From Naumannella cuiyingiana (GTDB lineage Bacteria; Actinomycetota; Actinomycetes; Propionibacteriales; Propionibacteriaceae): 64,000 nucleotides of DNA. A program made the position numbers and the translations under genes. The stretch spans positions 1,798,001 through 1,862,000 of the forward strand of contig NZ_JACBZS010000001.1 in NCBI RefSeq assembly GCF_013408305.1, in the 5' to 3' direction. Below the pieces are notes generated by a model. It worked only from the letters and a program-made list of their open reading frames with translations, searched no databases and was not told the origin of the DNA. Shown here piece by piece: positions 55,683-64,000 of this stretch. The stretch's first letter is position 1. Every line of letters starts with the position of its first letter.

Positions 55683-55713
55683 AATATACAACTGATCAGT
55701 TGTATGTTGTCAA
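55683..55713 (-). promoter_or_regulatory. arsR promoter overlapping a perfect 20-bp palindrome
   Basis: ATACAACTGATCAGTTGTAT (55686-55705) equals its reverse complement. On the minus strand TTGACA (55708-55713), 17 nt, TGTATA (55685-55690); transcription would begin near the GTG at 55676. Classic autorepression layout. Confidence 0.75.
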
Positions 55714-55741
55714 GAGGCACTGGCGAGCCCGACGGGCGCCC

Positions 55742-58501
55742 TCAGGGGCGACGCCGGAGCAGGAGATACGCCAGCAGCAGCGCGGCCGCCGCCGCGGCGC
55801 CCGGAACCATCCCCGGCGCACCGGTGTCGGCAAGTGGCGAGCCCGGGCGAGCCGGCGGCGGAGGCACCGCGGCCGACGGGGTCCCCGGCCGCGGAGAGCC
55901 CGGGCCGGGTGTCCCCGGGCCGGAGTCGCCGGGCGTCGGAGACCCGGTGGTGGTCTCGGAGGGGGTGCTGCCGGAGGTCGGCGTACCCGTGGGGACCGGC
56001 GTCGCGGTCGGGGACGACGTGCCCGGGGGCGGCGTCGGCGAGTCCGTGACGGTCGGCGTAGCCGAGTCCGTGACGGTAGGCGTCGGCGTCCCGGGCCCGG
56101 GATTGATCGTGAACGCGGCGTCGTTGACGTCGAAGAAGATGTTGTCGACGGCGCTGATCATGATCCGGGCCCGATCCGTGTCGACCGCGGGCCAGACGAT
56201 CTCCGCCCGGCCGGAGTTCGGCACCGAGTCGGCCAGTACGCGGTCGAAGGTGGCGCCGCCGTCGGTGGACAGGCTGATCCGGACGCGCTCGGCAAGCTCG
56301 GGCCGGTCGGTGCCGTTGACCTGCCAGGTGATCGTTCCGGCCTCGCCCGCGCCGACCGTGCCGCCTTGTTGCGAGGTGACCAGGAAGGGTCCGGCGTCGC
56401 GCGCCAGCCGCACGGTCGACTCGGCCATCGCGACCCCGCCGGCCGGCATCACATCGTCACGCGCGGTGACCCGGAAGCGCAGGTCCTCGGCGTAGTCCGC
56501 CGTCGGGAGGAACTCGGCGAAGCAGGCGACCTGCTCGACCGTCGGCAGCTCACCAGCGGCCGGCTCGGGGCACCGGCCGGTCTCGGCGTTGGTGTTCTGG
56601 GCGAGCACCTGGGCAAGATCGGGAACGGTCCTGGTCGGCTGATCGGCCGGCCGATTGCGCCCGGAATAGTACGGCCAGGTGAGCGCATCCTCCTCCGTGC
56701 CGAAGATCGAGAACAGCGGGCCGTCGGTCCGTTCGTTGGCGACCAGCGTGCCCTGGCCCGGGTTGCTCTGCTCCCACAGGTAGCTGAGCGCATCGCCATC
56801 GGCATCGCTGCCGGTGGCCGTCAGCCGGAAGGGGGTACGCACCGGAATGGTCACGGTCTGCTGCCCGCTGACCTCGGGCGCGGTGTTGTCGGTGTCTGTC
56901 ACCGATCCCGGTGACCAGTCACCGCCATCGTTGATCGTCAGGGTGAGCGCATCCGGCGCGTCCTCGATGATCAGTTCGGGCAGGTCGGTCCCACCGGGGC
57001 CGTAGAGCGCGAAACCGCGCTGGTCCGGCGCCTCCGCGCCGTCGAGCCCACCGATGCCGACCGACTCGCCGACCACGGCGGCGATCGCCTCCGCGATGGC
57101 GTCGGCGCCGTAGTCGCTGATCGGCTCGGTGACCGCATCGCCGATCCGGATCCGCAGTGGCCGATCGGTCGTCCCGGCCGGCAGGTACACGAACTGGGTC
57201 TCCGACGCAGGCTCTCGGGAGAACGGCGGGTCGATCACCGCATTCATCTCGTCCCGGCTGCCGTGGCCGTAGTAGGGGTCGCGCGTCGACTGCACGGCGT
57301 CGGCATTGCAGACATTGGGATAGCTCATCAGCGACATCCCGCCGCCGGGTTCGAGGGCGCTCGACCAGACTCCCTCGCCCACGCAGGCCTCGTCCGTGCT
57401 GGCAAAGCTGTGATTGGCTCCGAGCTGATGACCGACCTCGTGTTCGAACACCTCGGTCGCGGGGCTGTCGTCCGCCGGGTCCGCACCGGTGCACCCCGCG
57501 GTCCGATCGGTCGCCGAGCCGGCCCCGCCGACCGATGCCATCCCGTTGCCGGCGCCGCCGAGCAGCAGGTGGCCGAGGTCGAAGCTCGCCGGATCGCGCA
57601 GCCGGTACGCCGCGGCGATCTTCACCCGGTCGATCGTGTCCTCGGTGCAGGTTTCCAGCTCTGCTGCGTCGAAGCACGGATTACGCGGCCCGCAGGAGTC
57701 CGGGCCGGTGGCCTCGGCATCCGTCGCCAGATTCAGCTTGTCGGTTTCCGCGATCAACCGGAAGGTGGTGGCCCGCTCGGTCTCGAAGACATCGTTGGCC
57801 TGGTTGATCAGCTTCGCCTTGGCCGCGAGGACGCGGCTGCCGTCGCCGTCGTCGCCGACAGAGCGCGCGTAGAGCGGGTCGGACAGCAGCGCGAGCCGGA
57901 ACACGCGCAGGCCGACCGGCTTGCCGTTGTATCGGGTGGGGTCGGCCGGCGCCGGGTCCCGCAGCATCCGCTCCGCGGTGACCGCCCGGCCGGCCTCGGG
58001 AATCTCGGGTGCCGCACCCGTCGCGCTGCGGTACGCCGCCGCGGGCTCGCCGGCAGAGCCGGGCGCCGGGTTGACGTACCAGAACTGTCCCCCCGAGTTC
58101 ACATACGCGCTGAACCCGAGCACCGTCTCGGAGATCCTGATCCGCACGCGCGGATCGTCGACGGCACGCCCGGCATAGGTCGCGATGCGCGGATCGGGCC
58201 GCTCCAGGACCTGGCTGGGGGCCACCCGGAACGCCACGAGCGTCCCGTCGGGACGCGGCACGGTCACCTCGCCGGCGGCCAGGTCGGCCCGCATCGCCGG
58301 CAGGTCCAGGCGCCATGCCGGGTCGGCCCGCCGCTGTGTGGCGGGCGCCGGCTGCCAGAGCCGATCGGCGTCGGCGGGCGCGGCACTCGATCGCACGGGT
58401 AGCCCGGCGAGCAGCAGCGCCAGCGCCCCGAAGAACAGGGCCGCGCACAGCGCGCCGCGGCGCAGGGCCGACAGGTGGGAACGGGCAGGCACGTGCGTCA
58501 T
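55742..58501 (-). CDS. Secreted reprolysin-like zinc metalloprotease with LADTG anchor
   Basis: 919 residues. Signal peptide (AAP near 40), a propeptide-like region, then a catalytic domain with the metzincin zinc motif HEVGHQLGANHSF (HExxHxxxxxH) near residue 354 and a downstream SLMSYPNVC Met-turn. Ig/fibronectin-like stretches follow (about 580-790), a Pro/Thr/Ser linker, then SPLADTGAPG, a hydrophobic helix and RRRP. The LADTG is a class E sortase signal, so the protein is wall-bound. It splits the hut genes but has no pathway link. Confidence 0.85.
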   Translation of the reverse strand: MTHVPARSHLSALRRGALCAALFFGALALLLAGLPVRSSAAPADADRLWQPAPATQRRADPAWRLDLPAMRADLAAGEVTVPRPDGTLVAFRVAPSQVLERPDPRIATYAGRAVDDPRVRIRISETVLGFSAYVNSGGQFWYVNPAPGSAGEPAAAYRSATGAAPEIPEAGRAVTAERMLRDPAPADPTRYNGKPVGLRVFRLALLSDPLYARSVGDDGDGSRVLAAKAKLINQANDVFETERATTFRLIAETDKLNLATDAEATGPDSCGPRNPCFDAAELETCTEDTIDRVKIAAAYRLRDPASFDLGHLLLGGAGNGMASVGGAGSATDRTAGCTGADPADDSPATEVFEHEVGHQLGANHSFASTDEACVGEGVWSSALEPGGGMSLMSYPNVCNADAVQSTRDPYYGHGSRDEMNAVIDPPFSREPASETQFVYLPAGTTDRPLRIRIGDAVTEPISDYGADAIAEAIAAVVGESVGIGGLDGAEAPDQRGFALYGPGGTDLPELIIEDAPDALTLTINDGGDWSPGSVTDTDNTAPEVSGQQTVTIPVRTPFRLTATGSDADGDALSYLWEQSNPGQGTLVANERTDGPLFSIFGTEEDALTWPYYSGRNRPADQPTRTVPDLAQVLAQNTNAETGRCPEPAAGELPTVEQVACFAEFLPTADYAEDLRFRVTARDDVMPAGGVAMAESTVRLARDAGPFLVTSQQGGTVGAGEAGTITWQVNGTDRPELAERVRISLSTDGGATFDRVLADSVPNSGRAEIVWPAVDTDRARIMISAVDNIFFDVNDAAFTINPGPGTPTPTVTDSATPTVTDSPTPPPGTSSPTATPVPTGTPTSGSTPSETTTGSPTPGDSGPGTPGPGSPRPGTPSAAVPPPPARPGSPLADTGAPGMVPGAAAAAALLLAYLLLRRRP

Positions 58502-58579
58502 CGCGTCTCATCTCCTCGGGCCGATCGGTCCCGACGAGTCCGGCACCCGCCTCCCGGGTTCCGCGCCGAGCGGTCGGTC

Positions 58580-60121
58580 TCAGGCGAGCGGCCCGGTCAC
58601 CGCCTCGGCGGCGCGGACCGCGTCGCCGGAACCGACGAACGCGACGGCCCGCTCGATCTCGGGGGAGAGGAAGCGGTCGGGCCCGGGGCCCGGTACGCCC
58701 TCGCGCAGCGCGGCGATCACCGCGGCGGTCGCCGGCCCCGGTCGCAACGGCGCGCGCAGCTCGATGCCCCGCGCCGCGGTCAGCAGCTCGATCGCCAGCA
58801 CCCGGGTGAGCCCGTCGATCGCCCGGCGCAGCTTGCGGGCCGCCGACCAGCCCATCGACACGTGATCCTCCTGCATCGCGCTGCTCGGGATCGAGTCGAC
58901 CGACGCCGGCACCGCCAGCCGTTTCAGCTCCGCCACGATGCCCGCCTGCCCGTACTGGGCGATCATCAGGCCCGAGTCCACGCCCGGATCGTCGGCCAGG
59001 AACGGCGGCAGCCCGTTGTTGCGCGCCCGATCGAGGAAGCGGTCGGTACGCCGCTCGCTGATGCTCGCCAGGTCGGCGACGGCGATGGCCAGGAAGTCGA
59101 GGACATAGGCGATCGGCGCGCCGTGGAAATTGCCGTTGGACTCCACCCGGCCGTCCGGGGTGACCACGGGATTGTCCACCGCCGCGGCCAGTTCCCGGCC
59201 GGCGACGGCGGCCGCATGTTCGATGGTGTCGCGGACCGCGCCCGCCACCTGGGGCGAGCAGCGCAATGAATAGGCATCCTGTACGCGGGTGCAGGCGGCC
59301 GGATCGCGATGCGATTCCCGGATCGGCGAGCCGGCCAGCAGTGCACGCAGGTTGGCTGCCGACGCTGCCTGGCCGGGCTGCGGGCGCAGCGCCTGCAGGT
59401 CTGCCGCGAACACGGCGTCGCTGCCGAGCAGCCCCTCCACGCTCATCGCCGCAGTGATGTCGGCGGTGATCGACAACCGCCGCAGGTCGGCCAGCCCCAT
59501 GATCAACATGCCCAGCATCCCGTCGGTGCCGTTGATCAGCGCCAGCCCCTCCTTCTCGACCAGCTCCACCGGCACGATGCCGTGTTCGGACAAGGTCGTC
59601 GCCGCGTCGACGATCTCGCCACCGGCCACGCGTACCTCACCCTCGCCCATGATCGCCAGCGCGCAGTGGGCGAGCGGGGCAAGATCACCCGAACAGCCCA
59701 GCGAGCCGTACTCGCGGACCACCGGGGTGATCTGTGCGTTCAGGAGCGCCGCATAGGCCTGCGCGGTGGCCGGGCGTACCCCGGTCCGGCCCGTGGCCAG
59801 CGTCGACAACCGCAGCAGCATCAGCGCGCGGACCACCTCGGCCTCGACCTCGGGGCCGGTGCCGGCGGCGTGGGAACGGATCAGCGAGCGTTGCAACTGG
59901 GCTCGCGATTCGACCGGGATGTGCCGGGTCGCCAGCGCCCCGAACCCGGTGGACACCCCGTAGTGGGGCACCGGGTCCTCGGCGAGCCCGGCGATCACGC
60001 TCCGCGTCTCGGCGATCGCGTCCACTGCCTCCTCGGTCAGCCGTACGCGCGCCCCGTCGCGGGCAACCGCGACCACCTCGGCGGCGCTCAGCGGGCCGAT
60101 GCCGATCATGATCTCGCTCAT
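58580..60121 (-). CDS. hutH: Histidine ammonia-lyase
   Basis: 513 residues from the ATG at 60121; one at 60130 is also in frame. The MIO-forming loop reads EYGSLGCSGDLAPLAH, with Cys-Ser-Gly in place of Ala-Ser-Gly; the essential Ser and Gly are present. YGVSTGFG, NGNFHG and QEDHVSMG are conserved. Deaminates histidine to urocanate, step one of the pathway. It is transcribed apart from the hutU operon but shares its operator. Confidence 0.94.
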   Translation of the reverse strand: MSEIMIGIGPLSAAEVVAVARDGARVRLTEEAVDAIAETRSVIAGLAEDPVPHYGVSTGFGALATRHIPVESRAQLQRSLIRSHAAGTGPEVEAEVVRALMLLRLSTLATGRTGVRPATAQAYAALLNAQITPVVREYGSLGCSGDLAPLAHCALAIMGEGEVRVAGGEIVDAATTLSEHGIVPVELVEKEGLALINGTDGMLGMLIMGLADLRRLSITADITAAMSVEGLLGSDAVFAADLQALRPQPGQAASAANLRALLAGSPIRESHRDPAACTRVQDAYSLRCSPQVAGAVRDTIEHAAAVAGRELAAAVDNPVVTPDGRVESNGNFHGAPIAYVLDFLAIAVADLASISERRTDRFLDRARNNGLPPFLADDPGVDSGLMIAQYGQAGIVAELKRLAVPASVDSIPSSAMQEDHVSMGWSAARKLRRAIDGLTRVLAIELLTAARGIELRAPLRPGPATAAVIAALREGVPGPGPDRFLSPEIERAVAFVGSGDAVRAAEAVTGPLA

Positions 60122-60176
60122 GCCTGCCATTGCAGTCGACCCGAAACGCCGTCCCTGCGCGGCCGGCAGCGTTGCC

Positions 60177-60192
60177 GTCTCGGATTCGAGAC
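60177..60192. promoter_or_regulatory. Hut operator upstream of hutH
   Basis: GTCTCG-GATT-CGAGAC, 16 bp, 55 bp before the hutH start; arms identical to the hutU site. The gap 60122-60265 also serves the plus-strand gene at 60266. Confidence 0.75.
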
Positions 60193-60265
60193 AGTTGCCC
60201 TGACGCCGAGTCCGGATAAGCTGCGCCGAAGGCACAGTGCCGTTGCTGCTCGGGGGAGACAGAAC

Positions 60266-61072
60266 ATGAGTGAAGCGCGCCGGGCCATGCCCGGACCGCC
60301 GGTACCGCCCAGAAGCGGAGGCCGCCGTGCCGTCCTGATCGTCGGCGCCGTCGCGCTGGCGATCCTCGCCGGCTTCGGGGTCGGCCTGGCGGCCCGGCAA
60401 ATGGGGATCGGCGCCGCGCCCGGCGCGCCCGTCGCGGCCAGCACGCCGGAACAGCACGACCCGGCGTCGCACGAGCCCGCGCCTCCCGGCCAGGAGCCAC
60501 CCAGCTTGGGGCCGGCCAGCCCGGAGCCGACCAGCGCGTCGTCTCCGTCGGTCTCCGCCCCCAGCGCCGACCAGTTGAGCGCGTGTGTCGCGCGGGTGGC
60601 GGCGGGCGATCGGGTGATCAGCGAGGCGCGCACCGGTGTGGGCCACTGGTCGGAGCACGTGCAGGCGCAGACCGACGTCAACTCGGACAAGATCGACACC
60701 GATCAGATGGACGCGATCTTCAAGCGCACCCGTGAGGCCGGTCCGGACGACCTGCGGCGCTACGACGATGCGAAGAAGGAGCTCTCCGGCACCGACGGCG
60801 ACTGCGGCGGGTCCGCCGACGCGTCGGCCGCGGAGACCAAGCGGATGGACCAGTGCCAACAGCGCCTCGACGCCCAGGCGCGGCCGATGCAGCGCGCCGA
60901 GGCGGCGATGAAGGACTGGCGCCGCCACCAGGCCGACATGGCCCGCTCGCGGCACGAACACAATCCCGATGCCGCGGAGATCTGGCGCAAGGCGTGGGGC
61001 GCGGCCCCGCCGAACATCAACGCCTTCGACGACGCGATCGCGGGCTACGAGAAGGCGCCCGCCTGCAAGTAG
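60266..61072 (+). CDS. Membrane-anchored extracytoplasmic protein of unknown function
   Basis: 268 residues from the ATG at 60266, after GGGGGAGA. Residues 22-45 form one TM (or an uncleaved signal), followed by a Pro/Ala/Ser linker to about 110 and a helical, charged domain with four cysteines (SACVARV, GDCGGS, DQCQQR, PACK) that could form two disulfides outside the cell. No family recognised. Divergent from hutH and followed by a small hairpin; no evidence it belongs to hut. Confidence 0.65.
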   Translation: MSEARRAMPGPPVPPRSGGRRAVLIVGAVALAILAGFGVGLAARQMGIGAAPGAPVAASTPEQHDPASHEPAPPGQEPPSLGPASPEPTSASSPSVSAPSADQLSACVARVAAGDRVISEARTGVGHWSEHVQAQTDVNSDKIDTDQMDAIFKRTREAGPDDLRRYDDAKKELSGTDGDCGGSADASAAETKRMDQCQQRLDAQARPMQRAEAAMKDWRRHQADMARSRHEHNPDAAEIWRKAWGAAPPNINAFDDAIAGYEKAPACK

Positions 61073-61089
61073 CGCCGGTCGAGCCGGCG
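61073..61089. terminator. Small hairpin after the gene at 60266
   Basis: CGCCGG-TCGAG-CCGGCG directly after the stop codon, between convergent genes. Weak but well placed; an outward CGAGAC/GTCTCG pair follows at 61111-61125. Confidence 0.45.
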
Positions 61090-61130
61090 AGGCGCCAGGC
61101 CGAGCGCGGTCGAGACCACGTCTCGAAAGC

Positions 61131-61892
61131 TCACCCGCGGTGCAGCCGGCGACCCAACCGGGCGGCGGCATCGCGTACCCCGATGATCAACTCCGCGACC
61201 TCGTCGGAGGGCGTACCCGGATCGGGATAGGTCAGCGCGAACGCTCCGACCGGGTGGCCGGTGTGGTCGAGCGCCGCGACCGCGACCGACGACAGGCCGG
61301 CGGTGACCGAGCCGCGCTCGCAGGCGTACCCGGCGCCGCGCACGTCGATCAGCGCGTGCCGAAGCTGCGTCGGCGTCCGCGGGCCGGCCTCGAGCCGGTG
61401 GGTGAACGCGGCCGCAGAGGGGTAGAGCGCGCGGATCTGGCGCGGCCCGAGCGCGGCGAGCAGCGCCATCCCGCTGGCCGTCAGGTGCGCGGGCAGGCGT
61501 ACGCCCACATCGGTGACCAGCGACGGGCGCCCCGGCGCCCGCTCCTCGATCAGATAGACGACGTCGCCGCCGTGCAGCGCCGCGAAGTGCCCGTTGTGCC
61601 CGCTCCGGTCAACCAGCCGGTTCAGCAGCGGGCGGGCGAGCCGCTGCAGCGGCGCCTGCCGGGCGTACGCCGAACCCAGCTCGTGCGCAGCCACCCCGAG
61701 GCCGTAGCGGCGCTCCTCGGGCAGGTGCACGACGTAGCCGTGATCGACCAGTACGCCGAGCAGGTGGTAGGTGCTGGACCGCGGCAGGCCCAGCTCGGCC
61801 GCGATCCTGGTGGCGGGCAGCGGTTCGGGCTGACGCGCCAGCAGGCTCAACACCCCGAGCGCGTGCCCGGCCGCAGGTGCCCGCTGTTGCAT
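61131..61892 (-). CDS. IclR-family regulator, probable hut regulator
   Basis: 253 residues. N-terminal winged helix (PLPATRIAAELGLPRSSTYH), then the IclR effector domain with GHNGHFAALHGGDVVYL, LTASGMALLAAL and YACERGSVTAGLSSVAVA. IclR-type HutR controls histidine use in corynebacteria. The matching palindromes before hutU and hutH and its position one gene from hutH support the same role. It is divergent from the binding-fold gene at 61991. Confidence 0.85.
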   Translation of the reverse strand: MQQRAPAAGHALGVLSLLARQPEPLPATRIAAELGLPRSSTYHLLGVLVDHGYVVHLPEERRYGLGVAAHELGSAYARQAPLQRLARPLLNRLVDRSGHNGHFAALHGGDVVYLIEERAPGRPSLVTDVGVRLPAHLTASGMALLAALGPRQIRALYPSAAAFTHRLEAGPRTPTQLRHALIDVRGAGYACERGSVTAGLSSVAVAALDHTGHPVGAFALTYPDPGTPSDEVAELIIGVRDAAARLGRRLHRG

Positions 61893-61990
61893 CCGCCCAG
61901 TGTGTCAGGCCGCGCCATCCGTCGGTCGAGCTTGGTCGCGCTTGTCGAGACCCCGTTGGTCCAGGTGACTCCTCTGGGATGATCACGGGC

Positions 61991-62704
61991 ATGGACGAGA
62001 CCTCGCCCGGCGCTGCGCTGGCACCGACCGGTTCCCTGCGCGCCGTGATCAACCTGGGCAATCCGGTGCTCGCCGGTGGTACGCCCGATGCGCCGAGCGG
62101 GGTGACGACGGAGCTTGCGCGAGCGTTGGCCGATGATCTTGGTGTCGACCTGCGGCTGAGCACGGTCGACGGGGCGCGCAAGGCATTCGACGCGCTGGTC
62201 GCGGGCGAGGTGGACATCGCCTTCCTCGCCGACGAGCCCGCCCGCGCCGAACAGGTGATCTTCACCGCCCCCTACCTGTTGATCGAGGGCGTGTACGCGG
62301 TGCCCGAGGGCAGTGAGCTCGCGGCCGCCGACGAGGTCGACCGCGCCGGCGTACGGATCGCGGTGAAGGAGGGCTCGGCCTACGACCTCTACCTGACGCG
62401 AACGCTGGCGGCCGCCGAGGTGGTCCGCGGCGCCGACGGCCCGCAGGTGCTGGCCGACGGGCGCGCGGACGTGCTCGCCGGCATCCGGCAGCCGGTGACC
62501 GAGTACGCCCGCGCGCACGGGCTGCGGGTGGTGGAGCCGGCGTTCATGCAGATCCGGCAGGCGGTCGCGGGCCCGCGAGGGCTCGCGCCGGCAGCCGCGG
62601 CGTACCTTCGCGGATTCGTCGAGCGGGCCAAGGCGTCCGGGCTGGTCGCCGATGCGCTCGCCCGCGCCGGGCAGGTCGCGACCGTCGCGCCGCCCGCCGA
62701 CTGA
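61991..62704 (+). CDS. Periplasmic-binding-fold protein without signal peptide
   Basis: 237 residues; ATG at 61991, or 61979. SBP_bac_3-like: GSLRAVINLGNPVLAG first strand, TTELARALADDLGVDL, FDALVAGEVDIAFLADEPARA, VAVKEG-type hinge (RIAVKEGSAYDLYLT). No signal peptide, lipobox or TM, and no ABC permease nearby, so it is predicted cytosolic. It may be a ligand-binding protein or an enzyme derived from the fold (as in cyclohexadienyl dehydratase). Divergent from the IclR gene and possibly controlled by it. Confidence 0.7.
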   Translation: MDETSPGAALAPTGSLRAVINLGNPVLAGGTPDAPSGVTTELARALADDLGVDLRLSTVDGARKAFDALVAGEVDIAFLADEPARAEQVIFTAPYLLIEGVYAVPEGSELAAADEVDRAGVRIAVKEGSAYDLYLTRTLAAAEVVRGADGPQVLADGRADVLAGIRQPVTEYARAHGLRVVEPAFMQIRQAVAGPRGLAPAAAAYLRGFVERAKASGLVADALARAGQVATVAPPAD

Positions 62705-62760
62705 GGCCGCACGCACCGGCAGGCGGCCGAACTGTCGGTGTGCGCTGTGATGCTGGTGGC

Positions 62761-63981
62761 GTGAGCGAGGCGGGGGCGCCGGGCGGCGCCGGGCGGGCGG
62801 CGGCGAGCATCCTGCACGCCGACCTCGACGCGTTCTACGCCTCGGTCGAGCAGCGCGACGACCCGCGGCTGCGCGGCCGGCCGGTGATCGTCGGCGGCGG
62901 GGTGGTGCTCGCGGCGAGCTATCAGGCGAAGGCCCGCGGCGTGCGCACGGCGATGGGCGGCGCCAGGGCGCGTCGGCTGTGCCCGGAGGCGATCGTCGTG
63001 CCGCCCCGGTTCGCGGCCTACACCGAGGCGAGCCGGGCGGTGTTCGCGGTGTTCGACGACACCACGCCGCTGGTGGAGCCGATCTCGATCGACGAGGCAT
63101 TCCTCGACGTGGCGGGCCTGCGCCGGATCCGCGGCTCGCCGGCCTCGATCGCGGCGCGGCTGCGCGCGCAGGTGCGCGAGCGCGTCGGGCTGCCGATCAC
63201 CGTCGGCATCGCGACGACGAAGTTCCTGGCGAAGGTGGCGAGCGCGGTCGGCAAGCCCGACGGCCTGCTGGAGGTGCCCGCGGGCGAGGAGCTGGCGTTC
63301 CTGCATCCGCTGCCGGTGCGGCGGCTGTGGGGTGTCGGCGAGGCCACCGCGGAGAAGCTGGCTCGGGAGCAGATCGTCACCGTCGGCCAGCTCGCAGCCG
63401 AGTCCGAGCGCCGACTGGCCGGGATCGTCGGGCCGGGCGCGGCGCGGCATCTGCACGCGCTGGCGCACGCGCGCGATCCGCGGCGCGTCCGCACCGGGGT
63501 ACGCCGCCGCTCGATGGGCTCCCAGCGCGCCATCGGCCGCGGCGCGCACAGCGCCGCCGAGCTGGACGCCGCGGTGCTCGGGATCGTCGACGGGCTCGGC
63601 AAGCGGTTGCGTGGCGCCGGCCGGCAGGCCCGGACGGTGGTGCTGCGGCTGCGCTTCGACGACTACTCCCGGGTCACCCGTTCGCACACCCTGCCCGGTG
63701 CCACGTCGCAGACCGAGCTGATCATGACCGCGGCGCGACGGCTGCTGCGCGACGCCTTGCCGTTGATCATCGAGCGCGGCTGCACACTGATCGGGATCAC
63801 GCTGGCCAATCTCGATCAGCCCGGCAGCCTGCAGCCGACCCTGCCGCTGGATCCGCTGCACGACACGGAGCTGGATGCGGCGCTGGACGAGGTCCGGCGG
63901 CGCTGGGGCCGGGGCGCGGTGACGCGCGGTGTGCTGGTCGGCCGCGATGCGGGCGCCGAGGTGCCGCTGCTGCCGGACTGA
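62761..63981 (+). CDS. dinB: DNA polymerase IV (Y-family)
   Basis: 406 residues from the GTG at 62761. Catalytic acids in LHADLDAFYASVEQR and PISIDEAFLDV; ITVGIATTKFLAKVAS and GVGEATAEKL (thumb HhH) are typical. The little-finger domain is complete and LQPTLPLD near residue 358 fits a beta-clamp-binding QxxLPL motif. Low-fidelity translesion synthesis. No LexA site is evident in the 56-bp gap upstream. Bases 63982-64000 carry no feature. Confidence 0.93.
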   Translation: MSEAGAPGGAGRAAASILHADLDAFYASVEQRDDPRLRGRPVIVGGGVVLAASYQAKARGVRTAMGGARARRLCPEAIVVPPRFAAYTEASRAVFAVFDDTTPLVEPISIDEAFLDVAGLRRIRGSPASIAARLRAQVRERVGLPITVGIATTKFLAKVASAVGKPDGLLEVPAGEELAFLHPLPVRRLWGVGEATAEKLAREQIVTVGQLAAESERRLAGIVGPGAARHLHALAHARDPRRVRTGVRRRSMGSQRAIGRGAHSAAELDAAVLGIVDGLGKRLRGAGRQARTVVLRLRFDDYSRVTRSHTLPGATSQTELIMTAARRLLRDALPLIIERGCTLIGITLANLDQPGSLQPTLPLDPLHDTELDAALDEVRRRWGRGAVTRGVLVGRDAGAEVPLLPD

Positions 63982-64000
63982 TCGACCCTCAGCCGCGCCG

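Noticed and set aside
55742-58501. Metalloprotease as part of histidine use
   Set aside because: It has its own signal peptide and wall anchor, no hut operator and no known pathway role; its position between hut genes looks incidental.

Overview
The window reads as a chromosomal segment of a very GC-rich actinobacterium. GTG starts, 4-bp ATGA/GTGA operon overlaps, a furA-katG pair, a fused CydDC, LAxTG cell-wall anchors and a Streptomyces-style hut cluster all fit Actinomycetota. Propionibacteriales is my best guess for the order, but nothing here fixes the species. I see no rRNA, tRNA, CRISPR array, phage, transposase or replication origin.

Layout. 1-5647: a TetR-type regulator (cut by the window edge) divergent from an alpha/beta hydrolase, an MFS transporter, two secreted peptidoglycan-binding enzymes (lytic-transglycosylase-like and VanY-like) and a divergent HTH-transmembrane protein. 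5839-13636: a reduced Tad/Flp pilus operon (SAF protein, CpaE-like, CpaF, TadB, TadC, a 62-residue pilin candidate, a LysM-BTAD membrane protein) with no TadE/TadG or prepilin peptidase. 13650-17983: xylulokinase, FurA, KatG. 17984-18424: a terminator and a higher-order repeat block. 18425-27892: DEAD-box helicase, SDR, hydrolases, PPOX protein, LysR, a 14-TM efflux pump and a fused E1 alpha/beta dehydrogenase. 27893-28245: a duplicated hairpin repeat. 28246-30490: a polyol dehydrogenase and a PPOX protein, followed by a 72-bp near-perfect palindrome.

30610-35956 is a three-gene envelope operon (AftB/ZomB-like glycosyltransferase, PQQ-type beta-propeller membrane protein, polytopic protein of unknown role). 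36151-42284 is HU and the cytochrome bd operon cydA-cydB-cydDC. A BlaI-type repressor and an M56 metallopeptidase lie divergent from cydA, and three phased BlaI-like palindromes fill the gap. 43749-48123 holds an M28 peptidase with an LASTG anchor, two SDRs and an esterase.

48158-61892 is histidine catabolism: hutU, an NCS1 permease, an M20 amidohydrolase, hutF and hutI form one overlapping operon; hutH and an IclR regulator lie further on. A 16-bp palindrome shared by the hutU and hutH promoters is the likely IclR operator. An ArsR-AHSA1 pair and a large LADTG-anchored metalloprotease are inserted between them. The end holds a cytosolic periplasmic-binding-fold protein and DNA polymerase IV.

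The most unusual signals are non-coding: the 72-bp palindrome, the duplicated 15-bp-stem hairpins, the 112-bp higher-order repeat, a 26-nt motif in three intergenic regions, the phased BlaI operators and a strongly over-represented heptamer CAAGATC/GATCTTG.
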